Shown one piece after another: positions 8,528 to 15,914 of a stretch of DNA of 64,000 nucleotides (within the stretch, counting starts at the first letter, position 1; the number at the start of each line of letters is the position of its first letter). Below the pieces are notes generated by a model, which was not told the DNA's origin, searched no databases, and was given only the letters and a program-made list of their open reading frames with translations. This DNA is from DASUBN01 sp036000105 (lineage in GTDB: Bacteria > Pseudomonadota > Gammaproteobacteria > Natronospirales > REEB76), in NCBI GenBank assembly GCA_036000105.1, contig DASYGE010000012.1, positions 62,001 through 126,000 of the forward strand, in the 5' to 3' direction. A program made the position numbers and the translations under genes.

Positions 8528-9491
8528 TAAAGATCGCACGCCCCGGGGCGCGGACGCCGGCAGCGATCGCAGGGGCGGGCGCTTCAATGCCTGGCTCAAG
8601 GATCACGCACGGGTGGCGGTCACGAGCTTGGGCAGGCTCTATCGCAACGCCGGCACCAGTCTCATGACCGCTGCGGTCATCGGCATCTCCCTCTCGCTGC
8701 CCGCTGCCATGCAGCTTCTCATCGGCAACGCACAAAACTTGAGCGGCTCCTGGGAAGGCGCGGCGCGCATCTCCCTCTACCTCAAGACCTCCGTGAACGA
8801 CGCGGATGCCCGGGCGCTCGCGGACAAAATCCGGGCCATGGATGGCGTGAGCGACGTGCAGTACATCAGTGCCGATGAAGCGCTCGCAGAGTTCAAGCAG
8901 CTCTCAGGGTTCAGCGATGCCCTCGCGGTATTGGACAAGAACCCCATCCCGGCAGTGCTGGTGATCCATCCCACGGACAGCAGTCCCGAAGGCGCCGCCG
9001 CCCTGGAGCACGCCCTCGCGACCCTGCCCAACGTGGACCAGGTGCGGCTGGACCTGCAGTGGCTGAAGCGGCTCGCTGCCATCCTGGATATCGTGAAGCG
9101 CGTCACCAGCATCCTGGCCGGGCTGCTGGCACTGGCGGTGGTCCTGGTGGTGGGCAACACCATCCGCCTTGAGATCGGCGGGCGGCGCATCGAGATCGAA
9201 GTGAGCAAGCTCCTGGGGGCCACCGATGGCTTCATCCGCCGCCCCTTCCTCTACCACGGGGCTTGGTACGGCCTCACGGGCGGAGTGTTGGCCTGCATCC
9301 TGGTAGAGATGGCCGTGACCCTCATGGAAGGTCCCGTGGGCCATATGGCGAGCCTCTATGGCAGCGCCTTTACGCTCCAGGGACTGGGCTTTGGGGGCGC
9401 CTTGGCCTTGCTCGGGGGCGGGGCTCTGCTCGGCTGGGCGGGCTCCTGGTTGGCCGTAGCCCGGCATCTAAGAGCTATCGAACCGACCTGA
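8514..9491 (+). CDS. ftsX: Cell division permease FtsX
   Basis: A 325-residue inner-membrane partner of FtsE. It has a cytoplasmic N-terminus, one membrane helix near residues 45-70, a periplasmic domain of about 110 residues that in homologues contacts amidase activators such as EnvC, and three C-terminal helices. The KLLGATDGFIRRPF segment before the third helix is typical of FtsX. It overlaps ftsE and closes the ftsYEX operon. The next gene, rpoH, has its own promoter. Confidence 0.95.
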   Translation: MATPNKDRTPRGADAGSDRRGGRFNAWLKDHARVAVTSLGRLYRNAGTSLMTAAVIGISLSLPAAMQLLIGNAQNLSGSWEGAARISLYLKTSVNDADARALADKIRAMDGVSDVQYISADEALAEFKQLSGFSDALAVLDKNPIPAVLVIHPTDSSPEGAAALEHALATLPNVDQVRLDLQWLKRLAAILDIVKRVTSILAGLLALAVVLVVGNTIRLEIGGRRIEIEVSKLLGATDGFIRRPFLYHGAWYGLTGGVLACILVEMAVTLMEGPVGHMASLYGSAFTLQGLGFGGALALLGGGALLGWAGSWLAVARHLRAIEPT

Positions 9492-9549
9492 ATAGGCCCT
9501 TTTCAAACAAGGGCTTAGCGCTGCTTTTTCGGTGGAACTTTTCAGGGTA

Positions 9550-9576
9550 TTAGCACTCTAATCGACCGAGTGCTAA
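9550..9576. promoter_or_regulatory. CIRCE element (HrcA operator) upstream of rpoH
   Basis: TTAGCACTC (9550-9558), nine spacer bases, GAGTGCTAA (9568-9576). This matches the canonical CIRCE inverted repeat at all 18 arm positions. CIRCE binds the heat-shock repressor HrcA, whose folding depends on GroEL. It overlaps the predicted -35 and spacer of the rpoH promoter, where HrcA binding would block RNA polymerase. Confidence 0.95.
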
Positions 9577-9579
9577 AAT
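9550..9579 (+). promoter_or_regulatory. Predicted sigma-70 promoter of rpoH, embedded in CIRCE
   Basis: -35 TTAGCA (9550-9555), 18-bp spacer, -10 TAAAAT (9574-9579). Transcription would begin near 9586. That is after the ATG codons at 9578 and, at most, at the ATG at 9587, which supports GTG 9605 as the true rpoH start. Confidence 0.65.
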
Positions 9580-9604
9580 GCTGGCCATGAAAAGGAGAAG
9601 CCCC

Positions 9605-10474
9605 GTGAACACCACTACTGCGTTAGTCCCCCTGCGCCGCGACCTGGCTGTCAGCCCGGTCGGCAGCCTGGATGCCTATGTGCAGGCGGTGCACGCTATC
9701 CCGGTGCTAAGCGCCGAACAGGAGCGTGAACTCGCCCTGCGCTTCCACGACGAGCAGGACCTGGAGGCGGCCCGTCAGCTGGTGCTGCACCACCTGCGTT
9801 TCGTGGTGCACGTGGCCCGGGGTTACATGGGCTATGGCCTGCCCTTGGGCGATCTGGTCCAGGAAGGCAACATCGGCCTCATGAAAGCCGTGAAGCGCTT
9901 CGACCCGGGTGTGGGCGTGCGCCTCGTCTCCTTCGCCGTGCACTGGATCAAGGCCGAGATGCACGAGTACATCCTCAAGAACTGGCGCATCGTGAAGGTC
10001 GCCACCACCAAGGCCCAGCGCAAGCTGTTCTTCAACCTGCGCAAGTCCAAGAAGCGCTTGGGCTGGATGAACCGTGCCGAAGTAGAAGCCATCGCCAAAG
10101 ACCTGGGCGTCACGCCCGAAGAAGTCCTGGAGATGGAGTCGCGCCTCGCGGGCAAGGATATCGGCTTCGATCTCACCCCTGAGAGCGAGGATGAAGACAG
10201 CGCCACCGTGGCGCCCATCACTTACCTCGCGGATGTGGAAGCGGACCCGGCCAAGACCATCGAGCAGGAAGACTACCAAGCCCGCAGCGAAGCCAAGCTG
10301 GAACACGCCCTCACGGGCCTGGACGACCGCAGCCGCCACATCCTCCAGCGCCGCTGGCTGGACGAGGAGAAAGCCACGCTGCAGGAGCTGGCGGACCAGT
10401 ACAAGGTCTCTGCCGAGCGTATCCGGCAGTTGGAGAACAACGCCATCCGGAAGTTGAAGACAGCGATGGCTTAA
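9605..10474 (+). CDS. rpoH: Heat-shock sigma factor RpoH (sigma-32)
   Basis: A 289-residue alternative sigma factor. Region 2 (DLVQEGNIGLMKAVKRF, VRLVSFAVHWIKAEMHEYIL), the RpoH box (ATTKAQRKLFFNLRKSKKRLGW) and the region 4.2 helix-turn-helix (LQELADQYKVSAERIRQLE) are intact. I chose the GTG at 9605 because AAAGGAG (9591-9597) lies 7 nt upstream, while the in-frame ATGs at 9578 and 9587 have no ribosome binding site and lie before or at the predicted transcript start. The predicted leader is only about 20 nt. Control by HrcA through the CIRCE is strongly indicated. The gene ends in a terminator. Confidence 0.95.
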   Translation: MNTTTALVPLRRDLAVSPVGSLDAYVQAVHAIPVLSAEQERELALRFHDEQDLEAARQLVLHHLRFVVHVARGYMGYGLPLGDLVQEGNIGLMKAVKRFDPGVGVRLVSFAVHWIKAEMHEYILKNWRIVKVATTKAQRKLFFNLRKSKKRLGWMNRAEVEAIAKDLGVTPEEVLEMESRLAGKDIGFDLTPESEDEDSATVAPITYLADVEADPAKTIEQEDYQARSEAKLEHALTGLDDRSRHILQRRWLDEEKATLQELADQYKVSAERIRQLENNAIRKLKTAMA

Positions 10475-10495
10475 AGTTTGTCCAGAGGCCTGAAA

Positions 10496-10525
10496 TAAAA
10501 AGCCCGGCAATGCCGGGCTTTTTAT
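10496..10525 (+). terminator. Rho-independent terminator after rpoH
   Basis: AGCCCGGC (10501-10508) pairs with GCCGGGCT (10512-10519), followed by five T. A-rich sequence precedes it. Confidence 0.88.
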
Positions 10526-10848
10526 TAGATATCTAAACTAATGACCCGATTCATAAGCTGATACCAGGCGCCGGGATATCCGATGCGCAGAGGCTACCTA
10601 TTAATTCAAGATTTGACCTCTATCCGCACTGGTCGTGGCAGCCGGGGGGCATGAGGAGGTGAACCGGGAAAAGAAGCATAAGCGCGCGGAATTATGAATT
10701 TTTTGTGACAGCCGCACCGCCGGTTAAGATGCCTTAACAACCTGTCCGTGGAATCGGGGGCAGCTCAAGTCTTGACTTAATATATTATTGCAATCGCTCT
10801 TCGATTGTCTCAACGGACAGATCACATTTTCCCAACTTACCAATCGTC
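10526..10848. other. Non-coding stretch between rpoH and the ctaB 3' flank
   Basis: No convincing gene or RNA was recognised. The stretch is locally AT-richer (10740-10850). It holds a 26-nt segment near 10690-10716 whose complement begins GGCTGTCACAAAAAAT and also occurs near 56364-56386. Short ORFs on either strand lack ribosome binding sites. Confidence 0.5.
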
Positions 10849-11139
10849 TCATGTAAACAGCCGCTTGATCCGCCCCACGATGCGGCGGCTTAGTTTTCCG
10901 AGCAAACTGCCGGCATAAGCCCCGACGGATGCGCGTTCTCTCCCTAACTCCAGTTCGCGATGCTGGTATTGCTTGATCCACCCATCCCGTGTCAGCAAGA
11001 GCCCCTTGAGCCCCTCCACATCCGTCTGGGTCAGGGTGCGGCCAGGCGCGATGCTGGCCGGCAGCGGCCGCTGCAAGTAGAAGGTGCCGTGGGGCGGCGC
11101 GATCTCCTCCTTCGCTGGTAGGCCTCCCGTATCCCATCG
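10849..11139 (-). pseudogene. Possible truncated gene remnant
   Basis: On the minus strand an open frame of about 96 codons runs from a stop at 11140-11142 to a stop at 10849. It has protein-like composition (EEIAPPHGTFYLQRPLP, then a basic C-terminus GKLSRRIVGRIKRLF) but no ATG or GTG and no positioned ribosome binding site; a TTG at 11076 is the only start-like codon. It looks like the C-terminal piece of a larger protein whose 5' part is lost. I do not recognise the family. A chance frame is possible in GC-rich DNA. Confidence 0.3.
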
Positions 11140-11207
11140 CTACCCGCGAGTATTTCTCTGGAGATCATCCGCGACCCTCAAGGTCCGCTTGGGACCTGAC
11201 GGGGAGA

Positions 11208-12098
11208 TTATATAGACGCGATCAGTCGCGCCGCATAGTGGTCGAGCAGCAAGGCCGCGAACAGGAGGGAGAGATACCAGATGGAATAACTGAAGGTGCG
11301 CATGGGCAAGCTTTCATCATCCGTGCGGTATAGCTGCACGGCATACCACAGGAACCCCAGGCCCAGGATCAGGGCCGCCACGAGATAGAGCACGCCGCTC
11401 ATGCCGATGACGAAGGGCAGCACGCTCACCGCCAGGAGCAGCAGGGTGTAGAGCAGGATCTGCAGCTTGGTGTAAGCCACGCCGTGGGTCACGGGCAGCA
11501 TGGGGATGCCCACCTTGGCGTAATCCTCCCGCCGGTGGATAGCCAGCGCCCAGAAATGCGGCGGCGTCCACACGAAGATGATGAGGAACAAGAGGAAGGC
11601 ACCCGCGTGGGCCTCGCCCGTGACCGCGGTCCAGCCCAAGAGCGGCGGCGCGGCGCCGGCGGCACCGCCGATGACGATGTTCTGGGGCGTGGCACGCTTC
11701 AGGAACACCGTATAGACGATGGCGTAGCCGATGAGGGAGCAGAAGGTGAGCACCGCCGTGAGGGTGTTCACCAGGGACGTGAGCATGATCATGGAGATCA
11801 TGGCAAGGCTCAAGGCGAACAAGAGCACCTGGCGCTCGGTCACCTGCCCCGTGGGCAGGGGCCGATGGCGGGTGCGGAACATGACAGCATCCACCCGTTG
11901 ATCCAGGAGATGGTTCACGGCGGCGGCGGCGGATGCCGCGAGTCCGATGCCGAGGGTACCGAACAGTAGCTTGTCCCAGGGCGGCATGCCGGGCACCGCC
12001 AGGAACATGCCCACCACGGCGGTGAACACGATGAGGGCGACGACCCGGGGCTTGCCCAGTTCGTAGAAATCCCTCCAAGTGGCTTTCGCTTCGCTCAA
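11208..12098 (-). CDS. ctaB: Protoheme IX farnesyltransferase (heme O synthase)
   Basis: A 296-residue UbiA-superfamily membrane prenyltransferase that farnesylates heme B to heme O, the first step to heme A for the oxidase encoded next to it. The first Asp-rich motif is NHLLDQRVDAVMFRTRHRP (about 62-80), with the MxRTxxRPLPTG signature; the second motif region is near FVWTPPHFWALAIHRREDYAKVG. About nine hydrophobic helices are visible. The stop is in TCTATATAA. It starts 9 bp after the ctaA stop, so the two form an operon. Confidence 0.95.
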   Translation of the reverse strand: MSEAKATWRDFYELGKPRVVALIVFTAVVGMFLAVPGMPPWDKLLFGTLGIGLAASAAAAVNHLLDQRVDAVMFRTRHRPLPTGQVTERQVLLFALSLAMISMIMLTSLVNTLTAVLTFCSLIGYAIVYTVFLKRATPQNIVIGGAAGAAPPLLGWTAVTGEAHAGAFLLFLIIFVWTPPHFWALAIHRREDYAKVGIPMLPVTHGVAYTKLQILLYTLLLLAVSVLPFVIGMSGVLYLVAALILGLGFLWYAVQLYRTDDESLPMRTFSYSIWYLSLLFAALLLDHYAARLIASI

Positions 12099-12107
12099 GT
12101 TCGCTCC

Positions 12108-13109
12108 TTATCCGATGTTCTCTGCAGTCGTCCCCGACCAGGCTGCCCAGTTAAGAGTAACAGTCGCCGCCAGCAAGAGCGCCGCCACGCCGCTATGCAG
12201 ATCGGCTAGAGCCAACGGCCAACCGAATTCCACGAGACTGATGCCGAGGACGACCTGCAAGCACAGGAGCGCCAGCACCAGGAGCCCCACGCCCTTGAGG
12301 GCGCGGTTCCTGCCCTTGAGCAGGAACAAGAGTGCCGTGCCGCCCAACACCAGGAAAGTGGTGAGGGCACCTAAGCGATGCATCACGTGGATGGCTATCC
12401 GCGCCGGATTGTCCAGGATGCCGCCCTGATAGTCAGGACCGAGACCATGCCAGCTGAAGGCATTGTGCATATCCATGGCCGGCCACCAGGCGCCCTGGCA
12501 GGTGGGGAAATCGGGGCAAGCGATGGCCGCGTAGTTGCTGCTCACCCAGCCACCGAGGGCGATCTGGCAGATGAGTACCGCGAGCCCGAGGGCCGCGAGC
12601 CGGCGCATCCCGTCCGTGGCCGACGCAGCGTTTCGCAAGAACCCGCCGCTCTGCAACACCAGGAGCGCCAACAGCGCGAAAGTGGCGAGGCCGCCCAGCA
12701 AGTGGCCCATGACCACCGGCGGGAAGAGCAAGAGCGTCACGGTCCACATGCCGAGCAAGGCTTGGAAGATCACGAGGCCAAGCAAGAGTGTCGGTAGCAA
12801 CAGCGGCTGGCCAGGTTCTTTGCGTCTCACCCATGCTATGACTGCCAACAGTAGGATAAGCGTCGCGAGACTGCCGGCGAAATAGCGGTGGATCATCTCC
12901 TTCCAGGCACGCGCAGCTTCGAGGGGACGGGCGGCATCTGCGCTCGCTGCCTGCTGCGCCGTAGGTACCACGATGTGGCCGTAGCAGCCGGGCCAGTCCG
13001 GGCAACCGAGCCCCGCCTGAGAGAGACGCACATAAGCCCCCAGCATCACCACCCCGAAGGCCAGCGCAGCCGCGAACACGGCTATATAGAAAAAGTATTT
13101 TTTCTGCAT
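12108..13109 (-). CDS. ctaA: Heme A synthase (COX15/CtaA family)
   Basis: A 333-residue, eight-helix membrane monooxygenase that converts heme O to heme A. The family motif VRLSQAGLGCPDWPGCYG follows the first helix, and the second loop carries SSNYAAIACPDFPTCQG; both have the conserved paired cysteines and acidic residues. An upstream in-frame start (13190) would add 27 residues read from repeat DNA. The ATG at 13109 puts the first helix directly at the N-terminus as in homologues. Confidence 0.93.
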   Translation of the reverse strand: MQKKYFFYIAVFAAALAFGVVMLGAYVRLSQAGLGCPDWPGCYGHIVVPTAQQAASADAARPLEAARAWKEMIHRYFAGSLATLILLLAVIAWVRRKEPGQPLLLPTLLLGLVIFQALLGMWTVTLLLFPPVVMGHLLGGLATFALLALLVLQSGGFLRNAASATDGMRRLAALGLAVLICQIALGGWVSSNYAAIACPDFPTCQGAWWPAMDMHNAFSWHGLGPDYQGGILDNPARIAIHVMHRLGALTTFLVLGGTALLFLLKGRNRALKGVGLLVLALLCLQVVLGISLVEFGWPLALADLHSGVAALLLAATVTLNWAAWSGTTAENIG

Positions 13110-13125
13110 ATTCTCAAAAAGCCGT

Positions 13126-13270
13126 GTCAAAAGCGTCGCGGCCGTTCTCGGGCATCCTGCCCTCCACGGCATAAGACCATCCCTGGTCAAAAGCGAAGGC
13201 GCCGAGCGTACGCCTACAGGGATGTAGGCGGTAGAGCAACGCAGGGAGCAGTTGCCGAGCAGCTTTTGAC
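13126..13270. repeat. Small hairpin-rich intergenic repeat (family B), copy 1
   Basis: The core 13186-13270 is bounded by inverted GTCAAAAGC (13186-13194) and GCTTTTGAC (13262-13270); a third copy of GTCAAAAGC is at 13126-13134. Inside are two hairpins: CCTACA-GGGA-TGTAGG, and GCAAC-GCAGGGAGCA-GTTGC. The same two modules, with the same loops, recur at 43890-43940. A GTAG precedes the second hairpin, as in REP-type elements. It lies between the Sco-like gene and ctaA. Confidence 0.7.
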
Positions 13271-13271
13271 A

Positions 13272-13826
13272 TTAACCTTCGCCGGCACCGAGCAGGTGGC
13301 GTAAATCCTGGAGGATGAACTTGGGATCCTGGGTGAGTGCGTAACGCAGCACCACATAGCCGTGCTGGTCCACGAGATAGATGTACTTGGGCGCGTCGGC
13401 GCCGTCGAAACCGGTGAGTGCGGCTGCCCCATGGATGTCGCGCCCCGTGAGCGTTGGGTCACTCTGGGTGATATCCGCGGCCAGGATGCCCTGGGAGAGA
13501 TACAGGCGCTGCACCTGCGCCGTCTGCTCCCCCAGCGCCAGCCGTGTACCCCGCATAACTTCCAATGCACGACCGCAATCGGCGCTGCATTGCGCGCCGC
13601 TGACATACACCAGCGTCAGATGATGGGCGAAGTAATCCTGGGGTAATCCGAGCCCAGCGCCATCCAGCAGCCGGGGCGGCTGCACGAACTCGCCCTTGTT
13701 GGTGGTGCTGAGATGCAGATGCCCCACGTTGGCGTACAGCAACCAGGAACCCACGGCCGGCGCCAGGAACACCAGGAGCAGCAACAGCAAGGTACGGCGG
13801 TTGGACTTCAGGGCGGCCCGGTTCAT
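13272..13826 (-). CDS. Sco-like thioredoxin-fold protein of the oxidase cluster
   Basis: A 184-residue protein with one N-terminal membrane anchor (about residues 12-31) and a periplasmic thioredoxin-like domain. A C-x3-C pair (Cys80, Cys84) in SGAQCSADCG corresponds in position to the copper-binding CxxxC of Sco1/SenC, and a downstream YIYLVDQHGYVVLRY strand resembles the Sco/thioredoxin core. The third Sco ligand, a histidine, is not obvious. By context it probably serves copper delivery or thiol redox for the CuA site. The start ATG (13826) overlaps the SURF1 stop by 4 bp; an upstream frame extension is unsupported. Confidence 0.72.
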   Translation of the reverse strand: MNRAALKSNRRTLLLLLLVFLAPAVGSWLLYANVGHLHLSTTNKGEFVQPPRLLDGAGLGLPQDYFAHHLTLVYVSGAQCSADCGRALEVMRGTRLALGEQTAQVQRLYLSQGILAADITQSDPTLTGRDIHGAAALTGFDGADAPKYIYLVDQHGYVVLRYALTQDPKFILQDLRHLLGAGEG

Positions 13827-14572
13827 GATTTTCCTTCGGTCGGTCTGCGTCCCCGGCGCAGGTTCACCACCAGCCACACGGCGAACACCGCGATGGCCAT
13901 GGCCACCCACTGGAAGGCATAGCCGAGATGCCGCTCCGGCGGCAGCCCCACATCCGGGCTGTATTCCCGCACATAACCATCGGGTTCCGCACCGTCCAAG
14001 CGCAGGATGGGCACCATCAGCTTCTCGCCGTAGAGCTCTTCCAGATCATGGCTCTGGGGATAGAACAGGGTCTTGGGCCAGCCCGCAGCGGGCGGCGCAG
14101 ATTTGCCGAGTCGCAGGCCCGGCACCGGCAGCGTGCCCAGCATGCCCTGGAGTTGGCGCGGACCGTCCGTGATGCTGATATCGGGAGCCGCTCCGGCGGG
14201 CGTCGCCCGCGACCAGCCCCGATCCACCAGCAGGATCGCGCCGCCCTGGAGTTCGAAGGGCGTCAGCACTTCGTAGCCCACCTCGCCTTCGTGGGTCATG
14301 TCTTCCAGCAGGATCTGCCGCGTGCCGTCATAACTGCCGTCCACCTTCACCTTGAGGTAGGACGGGAGACTCTCCAGGGTGGAATCCTGCAGCAGGGTAT
14401 TGAGGGAGACCGGCGGACGTGCGGCCTGGGCGGCATAGGCGGCCAACAAACCGCGTTTGTATTCGGCCCGTTGCCACTGCCAGACACCGAGGCGCAGGAA
14501 CAGGGCGCACAGGATGAGCATGGCCAGCGTCGGCCAGAACCCGGGACGGAAGCGCCATTTGCCTGGGATCAC
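13823..14572 (-). CDS. SURF1 family cytochrome oxidase assembly protein
   Basis: A 249-residue protein with two membrane helices, one at each end (about 10-28 and 218-237), flanking a periplasmic domain. The N-terminal FLRLGVWQWQRAEYK and the GxYD, LVDRGW and C-terminal GYAFQWVAMA motifs are diagnostic of SURF1, which helps insert heme A into subunit I. It overlaps the Sco-like gene (ATGA) and is divergent, by 42 bp, from the DUF2909 gene. Confidence 0.93.
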   Translation of the reverse strand: MIPGKWRFRPGFWPTLAMLILCALFLRLGVWQWQRAEYKRGLLAAYAAQAARPPVSLNTLLQDSTLESLPSYLKVKVDGSYDGTRQILLEDMTHEGEVGYEVLTPFELQGGAILLVDRGWSRATPAGAAPDISITDGPRQLQGMLGTLPVPGLRLGKSAPPAAGWPKTLFYPQSHDLEELYGEKLMVPILRLDGAEPDGYVREYSPDVGLPPERHLGYAFQWVAMAIAVFAVWLVVNLRRGRRPTEGKS

Positions 14573-14614
14573 GGCGAAGTGCTACCGTGCCCCGCTCCAA
14601 CGGGGAAGAAACCC

Positions 14615-14824
14615 ATGCTGCCACGCATCATCATCGTCCTGGTCCTCGTCGCTATCCTCGCCAGCCTGTTCTCGGGCATGTACTTCATGGTCAAGGACCG
14701 CAGCAACTCCACCCGTAACGTCAAGGCGCTCAGCATACGCATCGGCCTCTCGCTGCTGCTGTTCTTGCTGCTGCTCATCGCTTATCTGACCGGTCTCATC
14801 AAGCCCAACGGCATGCATCCTTAA
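14615..14824 (+). CDS. DUF2909 twin-transmembrane protein
   Basis: A 69-residue protein with two hydrophobic helices (about 4-25 and 44-62) joined by a short basic loop (KDRSNSTRNVK). Small DUF2909 proteins are regular neighbours of coxIII and SURF1 in gammaproteobacterial oxidase clusters; their role is not established. It is the only plus-strand gene in the cluster. The ATG at 14615 is the only start that keeps the first helix at the N-terminus; a longer open frame from 13928 is the complement of SURF1. Confidence 0.85.
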   Translation: MLPRIIIVLVLVAILASLFSGMYFMVKDRSNSTRNVKALSIRIGLSLLLFLLLLIAYLTGLIKPNGMHP

Positions 14825-14827
14825 ACA

Positions 14828-14853
14828 AGAAGCGCCGCTATAGCGGCGCTTCT
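14828..14853. terminator. Perfect 26-bp palindrome, probable terminator of DUF2909 gene
   Basis: AGAAGCGCCGCTA (14828-14840) is followed directly by its complement TAGCGGCGCTTCT (14841-14853). It begins 3 bp after the DUF2909 stop. Only a few T follow, so it may act as a processing or weak termination hairpin. Confidence 0.6.
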
Positions 14854-14882
14854 GTTATCGGTAATCTCTGTCTCGCGATCCG

Positions 14883-15010
14883 CTAAAAATTAGAGATTTT
14901 GGCCGCTGGCTAGGCGCACGAGGCGAGCAGGAGGGAGCGTACTCTTGATGTACGTGACCGACTGCGAGTCCGAAGTGCAACACTGCCAGCGGGCAAAAGA
15001 TCAATTTTTA
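14883..15010. repeat. Dispersed palindromic repeat (family A), copy 1
   Basis: The inner core (about 14911-14985) reads AGGCGCACGAGGCGAGC, then GGAGCGTAC-TCTTGAT-GTACGTGA, then CGAGTCCGAAGTGCAAC, and is closely matched by the reverse complement of 55020-55100. The outer arms (14883-14910 and 14983-15010) are imperfect inverted repeats sharing CTAAAAATT and CCGCTGGC. The right arm contains the coxIII stop codon. The whole unit could form one long hairpin at the end of the coxIII transcript. Confidence 0.72.
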
Positions 15011-15886
15011 GAGCCAGTAGACGAAGATATACAGGCCCAGCCACACCACGTCCACGAAGTGCCAGTACCAGGACACCGCCTCGAAGGCGAAGTGGTGATC
15101 AGGCTTGAAGTGCCCCTTGAGCGAGCGGAACAGGATCACCGTCAGCATGATGGCGCCGATGGTCACGTGCAGGCCGTGGAAGCCCGTGAGCATGAAGAAG
15201 GTCGAGCCGTAGATGCCGGTGCCGAGCGTCAGGTTCTGCTTGGTGTAGGCATCGTGGTACTCGTGGGCCTGCAGTCCCACGAAGGTGAAGCCCAGGATGA
15301 TGGTGAACAGCAGGAACAGGCAGAGCTTCTTGCGGTCGCCGCCCTTCAGGCCCCAGTGGGCGATGGTCACGGTGAGGCCGCTGGTGAGCAGGATGGCGGT
15401 GTTGATCGCCGGTATGCCTAAGGCCTCCATGGCCTTAAAGGTGCCGCCGACCCCGCCGGGGCCGTTGGTGGGCCAATCCGGTTCGTAGCTGTGCCACAGC
15501 AGCAGGTTGGTGAAGAGATGCTTGCCCTCACCGCCCAGCCAGGGCAGCGAGAAGGTGCGCGCGTAGAACAGCGCGCCGAAGAACGCGGCGAAGAACATCA
15601 CCTCTGAAAAGATGAACCAGGTCATGCCCCAGCGGAAGGAGCGGTCCACCTGCTCGTTGTAGGTGCCACTCTCGCTCTCGCGGATCACGGTGCCGAACCA
15701 GCCGAACATCATGAACAGGATGATGCAGATGCCTATCGGGAAGATGTAGCGGCCGATGGACACATCTTCCAGCCACAGGGCCGCAGCCGAGAGCGTGGTG
15801 AACAGGCCTATGGAGCCGACGATCGGCCAATGGCTGCCGTGCGGTATGTAGTAACGGTCGCTGTTCGCATGGGCTGACATGTTCAC
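15008..15886 (-). CDS. ctaE: Cytochrome c oxidase subunit III
   Basis: A 292-residue, seven-helix integral subunit of the aa3/caa3 oxidase. Characteristic segments are FRWGMTWFIFSEVMFFAAFFGALFYAR (split across a helix), WHSYEPDWPTNGPGG, and the C-terminal TGFHGLHVTIGAIMLTV and YWHFVDVVWLGLY strings that bind lipid and stabilise the heme-copper centre. It follows ctaG by 28 bp. Its stop codon lies in the outer arm of a palindromic repeat. Confidence 0.96.
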   Translation of the reverse strand: MNMSAHANSDRYYIPHGSHWPIVGSIGLFTTLSAAALWLEDVSIGRYIFPIGICIILFMMFGWFGTVIRESESGTYNEQVDRSFRWGMTWFIFSEVMFFAAFFGALFYARTFSLPWLGGEGKHLFTNLLLWHSYEPDWPTNGPGGVGGTFKAMEALGIPAINTAILLTSGLTVTIAHWGLKGGDRKKLCLFLLFTIILGFTFVGLQAHEYHDAYTKQNLTLGTGIYGSTFFMLTGFHGLHVTIGAIMLTVILFRSLKGHFKPDHHFAFEAVSWYWHFVDVVWLGLYIFVYWL

Positions 15887-15914
15887 ATCCTCTTTAAGAG
15901 ATGTCCTGACCTTC

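Noticed and set aside
9492..9530. Terminator of ftsX
   Set aside because: GCCCTT/AAGGGC is a short stem without an adjoining T-run; too weak to claim.
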